A stretch of 47,992 nucleotides of DNA, taken from Paraburkholderia bryophila (GTDB lineage Bacteria > Pseudomonadota > Gammaproteobacteria > Burkholderiales > Burkholderiaceae). Below are positions 34,849 through 43,838 of the stretch, piece after piece; within the stretch, counting starts at the first letter, position 1, and each line of letters opens with the position of its first letter. Below the pieces are notes generated by a model. It was not told the DNA's origin. It worked only from the letters and a program-made list of their open reading frames with translations, and searched no databases. The DNA lies in NCBI RefSeq assembly GCF_003269035.1, contig NZ_QLTK01000044.1, positions 1-47,992 on the forward strand, written 5' to 3'. The position numbers and the translations under genes are program-made.

Positions 34849-36494
34849 GCGCCAAACAGGGATCGGGTAAGGTGCAGAACGGCCGGCCGCTGCTGGAAAT
34901 CGACCGCTTTTCCGTCAGGTTCGGCGACAAGATCGCGGTGCATGAACTGAGTCTTTCGATCGCGCGCGGCGAGCGTGTCGCGCTGGTCGGCGAATCGGGT
35001 TCCGGCAAGAGCGTCACCGCCTTGTCGATTTTGCGTCTGGTCGAACATGCCGAACTGAGCGGCCGCATGCTGCTCGACGGTGAAGACCTGTTGCAGAAAA
35101 CGGAGCAGCAGATGCGTGGTCTGCGCGGCGCCGATGTCGCGATGGTGTTTCAGGAGCCGATGACCGCGCTCAATCCGCTCTTCACGATCGGCAAGCAGAT
35201 TGCCGAGAGCCTGCGCTTGCACGAAGGTTTGCGGCCCAACGCGGCGCGTCAGCGCGGCATCGAACTGCTGCGGCGCACGGGCATTCCCGAGCCGGAGCGG
35301 CGGATCGACAGTTTCCCGCACCAACTGTCGGGCGGCCAGCGTCAGCGCGCGATGATCGCCATGGCGCTCGCGTGCCGCCCGCGTTTGCTGCTGGCCGACG
35401 AACCGACCACCGCGCTCGACGTCACCGTGCGTCAGCAGATCGTCGATCTGTTGATCTCGTTGCAGGAACAGGAAGCGGCGGAACGCGGCATGGCCGTGCT
35501 GCTGATCACGCACGACCTGAATCTCGTGAAGCGCTTCGCGCAGCGCGTGGCGGTCATGGAAAAGGGCGTGCTGGTCGAAACCAATACGACCGAGGCGCTG
35601 TTCTCCAATCCGCAGCATCCGTACACGCGGCGCCTGCTGGACAGCGAACCGCAACGCGCGGTCGAGCCGGTCGAGCCGGGCGCCCCCCGTCTGCTCGAAG
35701 TGCAGGGACTCGCGGTCGACTACAGCACGTCCGCGAAAGGCTGGCGTTCGCTGTTCGGTCGCTCGACGTTCCGCGCGGTGCAGGACGTCGATCTCAGCGT
35801 GCGGCGCGGCGAAACGCTCGGCATCGTGGGTGAATCCGGTTCTGGCAAGTCGACGCTCGCGGCGACCGTGCTCGGTCTGCAGCGACCGGCGGCCGGCGCG
35901 ATTCATATCGACGGTTTGCCGCTTGCCACGCTGAAAACGGCGAAATCGCGCCGTGCGCTCTATGCGCGCATGCAGGTCGTGTTTCAGGACCCGTTCGGTT
36001 CGCTGTCGCCGCGTATGACGGTCGAGCAGATCATCGGCGAAGGTCTGGTCATGCATAGTCCGGAACTCGATGCGAAAGCGCGGCGCGCGCGCATCGGCGG
36101 CCTGCTCGAAGAAGTCGGCATGCCCGCGGAGGCGATGCTGCGCTATCCGCACGAGTTTTCCGGCGGCCAGCGTCAGCGGATCGCGATTGCCCGCGCGCTG
36201 GCGGTCGAGCCGGAACTGCTGGTGCTCGACGAGCCGACCAGCGCGCTCGACGTGTCGATCCAGAAACAGGTGCTGAATCTACTGACAAATCTGCAGAAAA
36301 AGTACAAGCTTAGCTATTTGTTCATTACGCACGATCTGGCGGTGATGCGCGCCATGGCGCACCGTGTGATCGTGATGAAGTCGGGCCGCATTGTCGAAGC
36401 CGGCGAGACGCTCGACGTGCTGCACGCACCGTCGCATCCCTACACGCAGTCGCTGCTGGCCTCATCCATGATCGTGCCGGAGCCGACCGCCTGA
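34845..36494 (+). CDS. yejF: YejF-like double ATPase
   Basis: 549 residues, holding two ABC ATPase domains in one chain as in E. coli YejF (529). Walker A is GESGSGKS at about 49-56 and again near 330; signatures are LSGGQRQRA near 162 and FSGGQRQRI near 440; Walker B is LLLADEPTTALD and LLVLDEPTSALD. All catalytic residues are present, so both sites should be active. It powers YejB/YejE from the cytoplasm. I chose ATG 34845, which overlaps the yejE stop codon (ATGA); the longer open frame upstream lies inside yejE. Confidence 0.95.
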   Translation: MSAKQGSGKVQNGRPLLEIDRFSVRFGDKIAVHELSLSIARGERVALVGESGSGKSVTALSILRLVEHAELSGRMLLDGEDLLQKTEQQMRGLRGADVAMVFQEPMTALNPLFTIGKQIAESLRLHEGLRPNAARQRGIELLRRTGIPEPERRIDSFPHQLSGGQRQRAMIAMALACRPRLLLADEPTTALDVTVRQQIVDLLISLQEQEAAERGMAVLLITHDLNLVKRFAQRVAVMEKGVLVETNTTEALFSNPQHPYTRRLLDSEPQRAVEPVEPGAPRLLEVQGLAVDYSTSAKGWRSLFGRSTFRAVQDVDLSVRRGETLGIVGESGSGKSTLAATVLGLQRPAAGAIHIDGLPLATLKTAKSRRALYARMQVVFQDPFGSLSPRMTVEQIIGEGLVMHSPELDAKARRARIGGLLEEVGMPAEAMLRYPHEFSGGQRQRIAIARALAVEPELLVLDEPTSALDVSIQKQVLNLLTNLQKKYKLSYLFITHDLAVMRAMAHRVIVMKSGRIVEAGETLDVLHAPSHPYTQSLLASSMIVPEPTA

Positions 36495-36525
36495 TCGTTT
36501 TCCACGAGATCTACGAGACACGTGA

Positions 36526-37962
36526 ATGATTGACGAACGTTGGGCGCAAGCCGCCCGCACGCTGACGAGCCGCGCGACGTTCTGGTCGCTGCGCATTGTG
36601 GACGAGCAGATCGACGACCACGAAATCCGCAACGACATCGCGCAGCCGTTGCGCACCGTGCGCGATCGCGGCGCCATGTTGATCGCGTGGGTCGGCGCGG
36701 GTTCGGGCTACGCGGCCACCGCGAATCTCACGGCGGCGGGCCTGCAGGCTGCGCTCGATATCGCCACCGCGCGCGCACAGGCAAGCGCGGCGTTGTCGCT
36801 GATCGATCATCGCGAGGTGGCGCGTCCCACCGCGAGCGGCCACTACGTGTCGCCGAATGCGCAACGCGCGTTGCCGGGCCGCGCCGAATGGCTCGACATG
36901 CTGGCCGCCGAATGCGCGAGCGCCAATCTCGACGCGAAGATCGTCGAGCGCGTGGCGGGCGTGCAGGTCACGCATACCGACCAGCTCTATATGACCGGCG
37001 ACGGCGTGCGGATCGACCAGCAATTCCGCTTCGTGATGCCGCAACTGAGCGTGGCCGCGCATGCGAATGGCGACACCCAGGTCCGTACGCTCGGCGGCAA
37101 TTACGGCACGCTCGGACAGGGCGGCATCGAAGTGCTCGCGCGCTTCGGCTTCGAAGGGTCGGGCGTACGCGTCGCCAATGAAGCGCTGCAATTGCTGGCC
37201 GCGCCGAATTGCCCATCGGGCAAACGCGATCTGCTGCTGATGCCCGATCAGATGATGCTGCAGATTCACGAGTCGATCGGCCATCCGCTCGAACTCGACC
37301 GCATTCTCGGCGACGAGCGCAATTTCGCGGGCTGGAGTTTCGTCAAGCAGGACATGTTCGGCTCGTACCGCTACGGCTCGGACCTGCTGAACGTCACCTT
37401 CGACCCGGAACTGCGCGAGGAAGCCGCCTCGTATGCCTTCGACGACGACGGCACGGTGGCCGACAAGCAGTTCCTGATTCGCAACGGCGTGCTCGAACGG
37501 CCGCTGGGCGGCGCGCTGTCGCAGCAACGCGCGCGCATGCCAGGCGTGGCGAACTCGCGGGCGTCGAACTGGAACCGTCCGCCGATCGATCGTATGGCGA
37601 ACCTGAACATCGAACCCGGCGAGAGTTCGCTGGAACAGATGATCGGCAATATCGAACACGGCATTCTGATGCGCACCAACACGTCCTGGTCGATCGACGA
37701 CCATCGCAACAAATTCCAGTTTGGCTGCGAATTCGGTCAGTTGATCGAGAACGGCAAGCTCACGCAAGTGGTCAAGCAGCCGAACTATCGCGGCATTTCG
37801 GCGAACTTCTGGCGCAGTCTGAGCGCGGTCGGCAATGCCGGCACGCGCGAGGTGTATGGCACGTCCATGTGCGGCAAAGGCGAACCGGCGCAGATCATTC
37901 GCGTGGGGCATGCCTCGCCGGCTTGCGTGTTTAGCGATATCGACGTGTTCGGAGGCGCCTGA
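36526..37962 (+). CDS. tldD: TldD-like metalloprotease
   Basis: 478 residues, close to E. coli TldD (481). The zinc site is complete: H248-E249-S-I-G-H253 (the HExxxH motif) and Cys449 in MCGKGEP as the third ligand. TldD works with TldE as a heterodimer that degrades unstructured peptides in the cytoplasm; the E. coli pair matures microcin B17 and the Yersinia pair activates a microcin-C-type antibiotic. It starts 31 bases after yejF and its stop codon overlaps the tldE start, so import and proteolysis are genetically linked. Because most relatives carry a tldD elsewhere, this is probably a specialised copy. Confidence 0.93.
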   Translation: MIDERWAQAARTLTSRATFWSLRIVDEQIDDHEIRNDIAQPLRTVRDRGAMLIAWVGAGSGYAATANLTAAGLQAALDIATARAQASAALSLIDHREVARPTASGHYVSPNAQRALPGRAEWLDMLAAECASANLDAKIVERVAGVQVTHTDQLYMTGDGVRIDQQFRFVMPQLSVAAHANGDTQVRTLGGNYGTLGQGGIEVLARFGFEGSGVRVANEALQLLAAPNCPSGKRDLLLMPDQMMLQIHESIGHPLELDRILGDERNFAGWSFVKQDMFGSYRYGSDLLNVTFDPELREEAASYAFDDDGTVADKQFLIRNGVLERPLGGALSQQRARMPGVANSRASNWNRPPIDRMANLNIEPGESSLEQMIGNIEHGILMRTNTSWSIDDHRNKFQFGCEFGQLIENGKLTQVVKQPNYRGISANFWRSLSAVGNAGTREVYGTSMCGKGEPAQIIRVGHASPACVFSDIDVFGGA

Positions 37963-39323
37963 TGAATCAGTTCATGGCTTCGCGCGCCACCAAGTCGGTC
38001 GACTGGCAACAGCATTTCACGTCGCTGGCGGACGCGATCGAGCGCCTGCAGCAAGACGGCGAGACCACGCTCAGCTCGTTTGCCGGTGAACAGTCCGACT
38101 TTATCCGCTTCAATACGGGCAAAGTGCGGCAAACCGGCAGCGTATCGCAAGGCAAGCTGACCTTGCGTTTGATCGACGGTGCGCGCCAGGCGTATTCCAC
38201 GCTGACCGTGTGCGGCGATCTGCAACAGGATCTCGACGACGTGAGCGCCGCGCTCGCCACGTTGCGCGAAGGCTTGCGCGATGCCGCGGACGATCCGCAT
38301 CTGCTGTTCGACACCTCGAAATGGGCGCGTGCCACGCAGCGCTCCGGCAAATTGCCGGAGCCGGACGGCTTGCTGCGCACCGTCGCGCAAGCGGCCGAAG
38401 GCCTCGATTTCGTGGGCTTTTACGCGGGCGGCACGATCGTGCGCGGCTTCGCGTCCACGAGCGGCAGCCGCGGCTGGTACGAAGTCGACAACTTCAACTT
38501 CAGCTGGTCGCTGTACGACCCGAGCGGTCGCGCGATCAAAACGAGCTACGCCGGCGACGACTGGAGCGACGCCGTGTTCACTCGCAAGGTCGAGCAGGCT
38601 GCCGCGCGTCTCGAGGTGCTCGCGCGCACACCGCGCGCCTTGGAGCCGGGCCGTTACCGCGCGTGGATCGCCCCCGCCGCGCTTGCCGAATTACTCGGCG
38701 TCGCTTCATGGAGCGGTTTTTCCGCGCGCGCGCAGGCGAGCTCGCGCAGCGAACTGTACAAACTGCATGTGGGAGAAATCGTAGTCGACCCGCGCGTTTC
38801 GATCAGCGAAGATCTGAGTCTCGGCATTACGCCCAGCTTCAACGAAGACGGCTATCTGCGTGACAGCGTCCCACTGATCGAAGCCGGTCGTAGCGCCGAA
38901 CGTTTGACCAACGCACGCAGCGCACGCGAATACGGTTTGACGCCGAACGGTGCGTTGGCGAGCGAGTCGCCGGTGGCGTTGTCCATGAAAGCGGGTGACC
39001 TGCCGGAAGAAGACGTGCTGGCGAAACTCGGCACCGGCCTTTATATCGGCAATCTCTGGTACGTGAACTTCTCCGACCGCATGAATTGCCGCCTGACCGG
39101 CATGACGCGTTTCGCCACCTTCTGGGTGGAAAACGGCGAGATCGTCGCACCGCTCGAAGCCATGCGTTTCGACGATAGTCTGTACCGGCTGCTCGGTAGC
39201 GAACTGGAACAACTCGGCGCGCAGGCCGAACTGCTATTGAGCGACTCCACATGGGGCGAGCGCGCGACGGGCGGCATGCAACTGCCCGGCATTCTGGTGA
39301 GGTCCTTCGAATTGACGTTATAG
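37962..39323 (+). CDS. tldE: TldE (PmbA)-like protease partner
   Basis: 453 residues, similar to E. coli TldE (450). No HExxxH motif is present, as expected: TldE forms the tunnel of the heterodimer and TldD carries the metal. Family segments are FYAGGTIVRGFASTSGSRG near the middle and GLYIGNLWYVNFSDRMNCRL near the C-terminus. It starts inside the tldD stop codon (TGATG), which favours equal synthesis. A GNAT gene follows after four bases. Confidence 0.93.
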   Translation: MNQFMASRATKSVDWQQHFTSLADAIERLQQDGETTLSSFAGEQSDFIRFNTGKVRQTGSVSQGKLTLRLIDGARQAYSTLTVCGDLQQDLDDVSAALATLREGLRDAADDPHLLFDTSKWARATQRSGKLPEPDGLLRTVAQAAEGLDFVGFYAGGTIVRGFASTSGSRGWYEVDNFNFSWSLYDPSGRAIKTSYAGDDWSDAVFTRKVEQAAARLEVLARTPRALEPGRYRAWIAPAALAELLGVASWSGFSARAQASSRSELYKLHVGEIVVDPRVSISEDLSLGITPSFNEDGYLRDSVPLIEAGRSAERLTNARSAREYGLTPNGALASESPVALSMKAGDLPEEDVLAKLGTGLYIGNLWYVNFSDRMNCRLTGMTRFATFWVENGEIVAPLEAMRFDDSLYRLLGSELEQLGAQAELLLSDSTWGERATGGMQLPGILVRSFELTL

Positions 39324-39327
39324 GCCT

Positions 39328-39936
39328 ATGGATCAACACGAAAAAACAGAATCAGATTCTGGGAGCTTGCCCGAGGGACTGACGCTGCGCGCGTTGCGTC
39401 CCAGCGATGCCGAGCAATACCACGCCTTGCTGCAGTTGCCGGCGGTGGTCGACGGCAATCCGCACGTACCGTTCGAGACGCTCGCACAAACGCGCGAGTC
39501 GATCGGCAAAATCGATCCCACCACGATTGCCATGGTGGCCACGGTCGGCGACACGCTGGTCGGAATGGCGCAACTGTCGCCCATGAAAGGGCGCCGCGCG
39601 CATGCCGGTTCGTTCAGTATCAGCGTGCATGACGCGTGGCACGGGCGCGGTATCGGCCGCCGCCTGATGGTCGAACTGCTCGATCTCGCGGATAACTGGC
39701 TGGGGCTGCGCCGTCTCGAACTGAACGTGTTCGCGGATAACCGCGCGGCGCTGGCACTGTATCGCAAGTTCGGCTTCGAGATCGAAGTGCGCCAGCGTGG
39801 CGCGGTTTTGCGGCGTGGCGTGTTGATCGACAGCTTCATGATGGCGCGTTTTCACGAACCCGCGCCGCTCATGGCCGCGCCGGCTACGTCTGCCCTGAAG
39901 GCGGACGCCACGCAAAGCAACGGAACGCAGCCATGA
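39328..39936 (+). CDS. GNAT acetyltransferase, first of two
   Basis: 202 residues. A GNAT domain with the acetyl-CoA loop HGRGIGRRLM (about 110-119) and the following LELNVFADNRAALALYRKFGF, which is typical of N-acetyltransferases for amino acids, peptides or antibiotics. The last ~25 residues are Ala/Thr/Ser-rich. It overlaps the next gene by four bases. The two are clear paralogs with the same motif order. In microcin C systems a GNAT (MccE) protects the cell by acetylating the toxic product; a similar role here is inferred from position. Confidence 0.9.
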   Translation: MDQHEKTESDSGSLPEGLTLRALRPSDAEQYHALLQLPAVVDGNPHVPFETLAQTRESIGKIDPTTIAMVATVGDTLVGMAQLSPMKGRRAHAGSFSISVHDAWHGRGIGRRLMVELLDLADNWLGLRRLELNVFADNRAALALYRKFGFEIEVRQRGAVLRRGVLIDSFMMARFHEPAPLMAAPATSALKADATQSNGTQP

Positions 39937-40502
39937 AAAACGAACCATTGCATCGCGACGCGGCGGCGCTCGAGCATCGCATCACGATCAAAGCGCCCGA
40001 GCCTTCCGACATGGAAGCGTTCGCCGCGATCATGAGCCTGCCCGGCGTACGCCGCGGCACGTTGCAACTCGGCTATCGCACTGTCGAGCAGATCGCCGCG
40101 TGGCACGAGCGGCGCCTCGGCAAGGGCGTGACGGTCGGCGCGTGGCTGGACGGGCAACTGGTCGGCCACGCCGGGCTGAGTGTCTACCCGCGCGCGCGCT
40201 CGCACGGTGCGGAGCTCGGGATCTGCGTGCACGACGCGTATCATGGGCGGGGCGTCGGCACGGCGCTGGTGCAGGCACTGGTCGACAGCGCCGACGGCGC
40301 GCTCGGGTTGCGCCGCATCGAACTCACGGTGTTCGCCGACAACGCGCCGGCCATCGCGCTGTATCGCAAGTTCGGCTTCGTCGAAGAAGGCCGTTCGCGC
40401 GGCTACGCGCTGCGCGACGGCGTGCTGGCCGACGCGCTGCATATGGCGCGGCTCGCGGAGGCACCCGCTTTCACGCCGCTCACGCCTGTCACGTCTCTCT
40501 GA
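39933..40502 (+). CDS. GNAT acetyltransferase, second of two
   Basis: 189 residues. The acetyl-CoA loop is HGRGVGTALV and the following segment IELTVFADNAPAIALYRKFGF is nearly the same as in the gene before, so the pair arose by tandem duplication and then diverged over the N-terminal half, where substrates bind. That suggests two related acceptors. It starts on the last codon of the first gene (ATGA) and ends 12 bases before the pump gene. The exact substrate is unknown. Confidence 0.9.
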   Translation: MKNEPLHRDAAALEHRITIKAPEPSDMEAFAAIMSLPGVRRGTLQLGYRTVEQIAAWHERRLGKGVTVGAWLDGQLVGHAGLSVYPRARSHGAELGICVHDAYHGRGVGTALVQALVDSADGALGLRRIELTVFADNAPAIALYRKFGFVEEGRSRGYALRDGVLADALHMARLAEAPAFTPLTPVTSL

Positions 40503-40514
40503 AAGGACTCACGC

Positions 40515-43500
40515 TTGCCGTTCTTCTTTATCGACCGCCCGGTCTTTGCGTGGATCGTCGCGCTTGCCATCGTCGTGGCAGGCGCGCTCGCGATTCCGCA
40601 ACTGCCGGTGGCGCAGTATCCGCGTCTGGCGCCGCCGCGCATCGTCATTTCCGCGACCTATCCGGGCGCGTCGACCGAGGTCGTGGATGGGAACGTCGGC
40701 AGCATCATCGAGGAGAGTCTCGATGGTGCGGACAACATGCTGTACTACGAGACCACGAGCGACAACCTCGGCAACCTCGAAATCGACGCGACGTTCTCGC
40801 CCGGCACCAATCCGGACATGGCGCTGGTCGACATCCAGAACCGTCTCAAGCAGGTCGAGCCGCGCTTGCCGCAGCAGGTCGTGCAGCAGGGTATCAGCGT
40901 CTTCAAGGCCGCCAATACGTTCCTGATGCTGGTTGCGCTCACCTCCACCGACGGCACGCGCGATTCCGTGCAATTGAGCGATTACCTGAGCCGCTACGTG
41001 CTGCGCGAACTGAAGCGCGCGCCGGGCGTGGGCGCGGCCGAACTGTGGGACGCCGACGAGGCGCTGCGCGTGTGGGTCGACCCGATGAAGCTGCGCGAGT
41101 ACGGCATTGGCCCGACCGAGGTGAACGCCGCGATCAGCGCGCAAAACGCTACCGTCACGGCGGGTGCGATCGGCGACGCGCCGTTCGTGCCGGGTCAGCA
41201 GCTCACTGCCTCGGTCAGCGTGAAAGGGCAACTGATCTCGCCCGAGGAGTTCGGCCAGATCGTCATCAAGGCGCGGCCCGACGGCTCGGCGGTGCGTCTG
41301 CGCGACGTCGCGCGGGTCGAACTCGGACGCGACAATTACACGTTCTATTCGCGCCTGAACGGCAGGGCGTCGGCCACCGTCGGCATTCAACTGGGACCGC
41401 GCGGTAACGCGCTCGAAACCTCCAATGCGATTCGCGCGCGCCTGGCGGAATTGTCGAAGAGCTTGCCGAGCGGCGTCGCCGTCGAAATTCCATTCGACAA
41501 CGCGCATTTCGTGCAGATCGCCATTCACGAAGTGCTCGTCACGCTTGCGGAAGCCGTGGTGCTGGTGTTCTTCGTGATGTGGCTGTTTCTGCGCGATCTG
41601 CGCTACACGTTGGTGCCGACCGTGGTGATTCCGGTCACGCTGATGGGCGCGTTTCTCGCCATGTACGCCTGCGGCCTGTCGATCAACGTCTTCACGATGT
41701 TCGGCCTCGTGCTCGCGATCGGCATTCTCGTCGACGATGCGATCGTGGTGGTGGAGAGCGTGCATCGCGTGATGGAAGAAGAGGGCCTGCCGCCGCGCGA
41801 GGCGACCCGCAAGGCGATGTCGCAGATCGGCGGCGCGATTGTCGGCGTGACCGCCGTGCTGACCGCGGTGTTCGTGCCGATGGCGTTCTTTCCGGGCGGC
41901 GTCGGCGGGATTTACCGGCAGTTCGCGGTGGCGATGATCGCGTCGATGCTGGTGTCGTCGTTCATGGCGTTGTCGTTGACGCCCGCGTTGTGCGCGAATC
42001 TGCTGAAGGCCCACACGAAATCGGTGCATCAGCGCGAAGCGCGGCGTGGTCCGCTCGGCTTCGCGGCGCGCGCGGCAAGCCGTTTTACCACGGCTTTCGA
42101 TCGTGCCGCGAGCGGCTATCGCGGGCTGACCGCGCGCACCTTGCGCCGGATCGGGCCGATGCTGGCCGTGTATGTCGTGCTGGTCGGCGTGTGCGGCGCG
42201 CTGTATTGGCACATGCCCGGCGGCTTTCTGCCGAGCGAGGACGAAGGCCAGTTGCAGGTCATGGTGCAATTGCCCGCGGGCGCGACGCAGGAGCGGACGC
42301 TGGCCGTGGTGAAGCGCATGGAAGCGATTCTTCACGCCGAACCGGCGATTGCGAACGTGACCAGTGTGATCGGCTGGAGCTTTGCCGGGAGTGGGCAAAA
42401 CGTGGCGATGGGCTTCGTCGAACTGAAGGACTGGGACAAGCGCGATACCGACGCGCTGGTGTTGCGTGATCGTCTCAACGAGAAGTTCGACAAGATTCTG
42501 GACGGCGACGTCGAAGCGCAGTTGCCGCCCGCGGTGCCGGGCGTCGGTCATTCGGACGGCTTCGTGTTCCGGCTCGAGGATCGTGGCGGAGTGGGGCTCG
42601 ACGCGCTGAAGGCCGCGCGCGAGCAACTGTTCGCGCAGGCCAAGGCGAGTCCGGTGCTGGCCTCGGTGCATTCGGAAGATCTGCCCGACGCACCGCGCGT
42701 CGAGCTGATCGTCGACCGGGCCAAGGCGTATGCGCTCGGCGTGCAGTTCGAGCGGCTTACCGACGTGCTGGGCAGCACCTTCGGCTCGACCTATATCGAC
42801 GACTTTCCGGCCGGCGGCCGGATGCGCCGTGTCGTGATTTCCGCCGACGCCGCCACCCGCATGACCGAAGACGATCTGCTCGCGCTCTCCGTGCCGAACA
42901 CGACGGGCGGCATGGTGCCGTTGTCGGCCATCGCGACGCGTCACTGGACCATCGGCCCGGTGATGCTGACGCGTTACAACGGCTACCCGTCGCTCGACGT
43001 GAGCGGCCACGCGGCGCCCGGCTACAGCTCCGGCGCGGCGATGGCGGAGATGGAGCGGCTGGCCGGGTCGCTGCCGGTCGGTGTCAGCTACGACTGGGTC
43101 GATGCGGCACGCGAGGAAACCGCCGCCGCCAGGCTCACGCCGATGCTGATCGGCCTGTCGCTGATGGCGGTGTTCATGGCGCTCGCCGCGCTGTACGAAA
43201 GCTGGACGATTCCGCTGGCGGTGCTGATGGTCGTACCGCTCGGCGTGATCGGCGCGGTCAGCGCGGTGCTGTTGCGCGGCATGCCCAACGATGTGTATTT
43301 CAAGGTCGGCATGATCACCGTGATCGGCCTCGCGGCGAAGAACGCGATTCTGATCGTGCAGTTTGCACGCGATCTGTATCAGAGCGGCATGCCGTTGTCG
43401 CGCGCCGTGACCGAAGCCGCGGGCGCTCGCTTCCGGCCGATCGTGATGACGTCGGCGGCGTTTCTGCTCGGTGTCGTGCCGCTGGTGGTGTCGAGCGGCG

Positions 43501-43733
43501 CGGGGGCCGAGAGCCGCCGCTCGATCGGTACCGGTGTGTTCGGCGGCGTGCTGGCGGCCACGTTGTTCGGGTTGATATTCGCGCCGGTCGCGTTCCATGC
43601 GATCGCGTCGCTCACGCACGGCAAGAAGCGGCTGGCAGCGCTGCATCGCAAGCGCGACGAAAGGCGTGCGGAGCGCGCGCAGCGCGAGCGTTCTAGCGAG
43701 AACGAACGCGCGCAACTCACCAACGGGCGTTGA
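40515..43733 (+). CDS. RND efflux pump (HAE1 family)
   Basis: 1072 residues, an AcrB/MexB-type inner-membrane transporter. Asp407 and Asp408 in GILVDDAIVVVE are exactly the proton-relay pair of AcrB, and the large periplasmic loops and twelve membrane segments are as expected (MPFFFIDRPVFAWIVALAIV at the start). It begins with TTG at 40515, with AAAGGAC before it. No membrane-fusion (AcrA-like) or outer-membrane (TolC-like) gene accompanies it, so it must borrow partners or work alone. Its place as last gene of the peptide-import run suggests it removes a product of that pathway from the membrane or periplasm. Confidence 0.93.
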   Translation: MPFFFIDRPVFAWIVALAIVVAGALAIPQLPVAQYPRLAPPRIVISATYPGASTEVVDGNVGSIIEESLDGADNMLYYETTSDNLGNLEIDATFSPGTNPDMALVDIQNRLKQVEPRLPQQVVQQGISVFKAANTFLMLVALTSTDGTRDSVQLSDYLSRYVLRELKRAPGVGAAELWDADEALRVWVDPMKLREYGIGPTEVNAAISAQNATVTAGAIGDAPFVPGQQLTASVSVKGQLISPEEFGQIVIKARPDGSAVRLRDVARVELGRDNYTFYSRLNGRASATVGIQLGPRGNALETSNAIRARLAELSKSLPSGVAVEIPFDNAHFVQIAIHEVLVTLAEAVVLVFFVMWLFLRDLRYTLVPTVVIPVTLMGAFLAMYACGLSINVFTMFGLVLAIGILVDDAIVVVESVHRVMEEEGLPPREATRKAMSQIGGAIVGVTAVLTAVFVPMAFFPGGVGGIYRQFAVAMIASMLVSSFMALSLTPALCANLLKAHTKSVHQREARRGPLGFAARAASRFTTAFDRAASGYRGLTARTLRRIGPMLAVYVVLVGVCGALYWHMPGGFLPSEDEGQLQVMVQLPAGATQERTLAVVKRMEAILHAEPAIANVTSVIGWSFAGSGQNVAMGFVELKDWDKRDTDALVLRDRLNEKFDKILDGDVEAQLPPAVPGVGHSDGFVFRLEDRGGVGLDALKAAREQLFAQAKASPVLASVHSEDLPDAPRVELIVDRAKAYALGVQFERLTDVLGSTFGSTYIDDFPAGGRMRRVVISADAATRMTEDDLLALSVPNTTGGMVPLSAIATRHWTIGPVMLTRYNGYPSLDVSGHAAPGYSSGAAMAEMERLAGSLPVGVSYDWVDAAREETAAARLTPMLIGLSLMAVFMALAALYESWTIPLAVLMVVPLGVIGAVSAVLLRGMPNDVYFKVGMITVIGLAAKNAILIVQFARDLYQSGMPLSRAVTEAAGARFRPIVMTSAAFLLGVVPLVVSSGAGAESRRSIGTGVFGGVLAATLFGLIFAPVAFHAIASLTHGKKRLAALHRKRDERRAERAQRERSSENERAQLTNGR

Positions 43734-43737
43734 CGCA

Positions 43738-43768
43738 GACGTTGCGGTTGCAACCAAACCGCAGCGTC
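43738..43768 (+). terminator. terminator hairpin after the pump gene
   Basis: GACGTTGCGGTT (43738-43749) pairs with AACCGCAGCGTC (43757-43768) over 12 bases with one T-G pair and a seven-base loop, starting five bases after the stop codon. No T run follows. It lies between the pump gene and the converging DUF4148 gene and marks the end of the long operon. Confidence 0.65.
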
Positions 43769-43838
43769 TCGCGAAGTTTCAGGCCTGCACGCAGTGCGTT
43801 CCGCACGCTGAACCACGCAGCGCCGCTTCACGCGGCGC

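Noticed and set aside
30763..43733. Complete microcin C or lasso-peptide biosynthetic cluster
   Set aside because: No precursor peptide, adenylyltransferase, cyclase or leader protease was found; only import, cleavage, acetylation and efflux functions are present.
40509..43757. Minus-strand open frame of 1082 codons
   Set aside because: It is the mirror of the RND pump gene, with His/Arg/Gln-rich low-information translation; the pump on the other strand has all family motifs.
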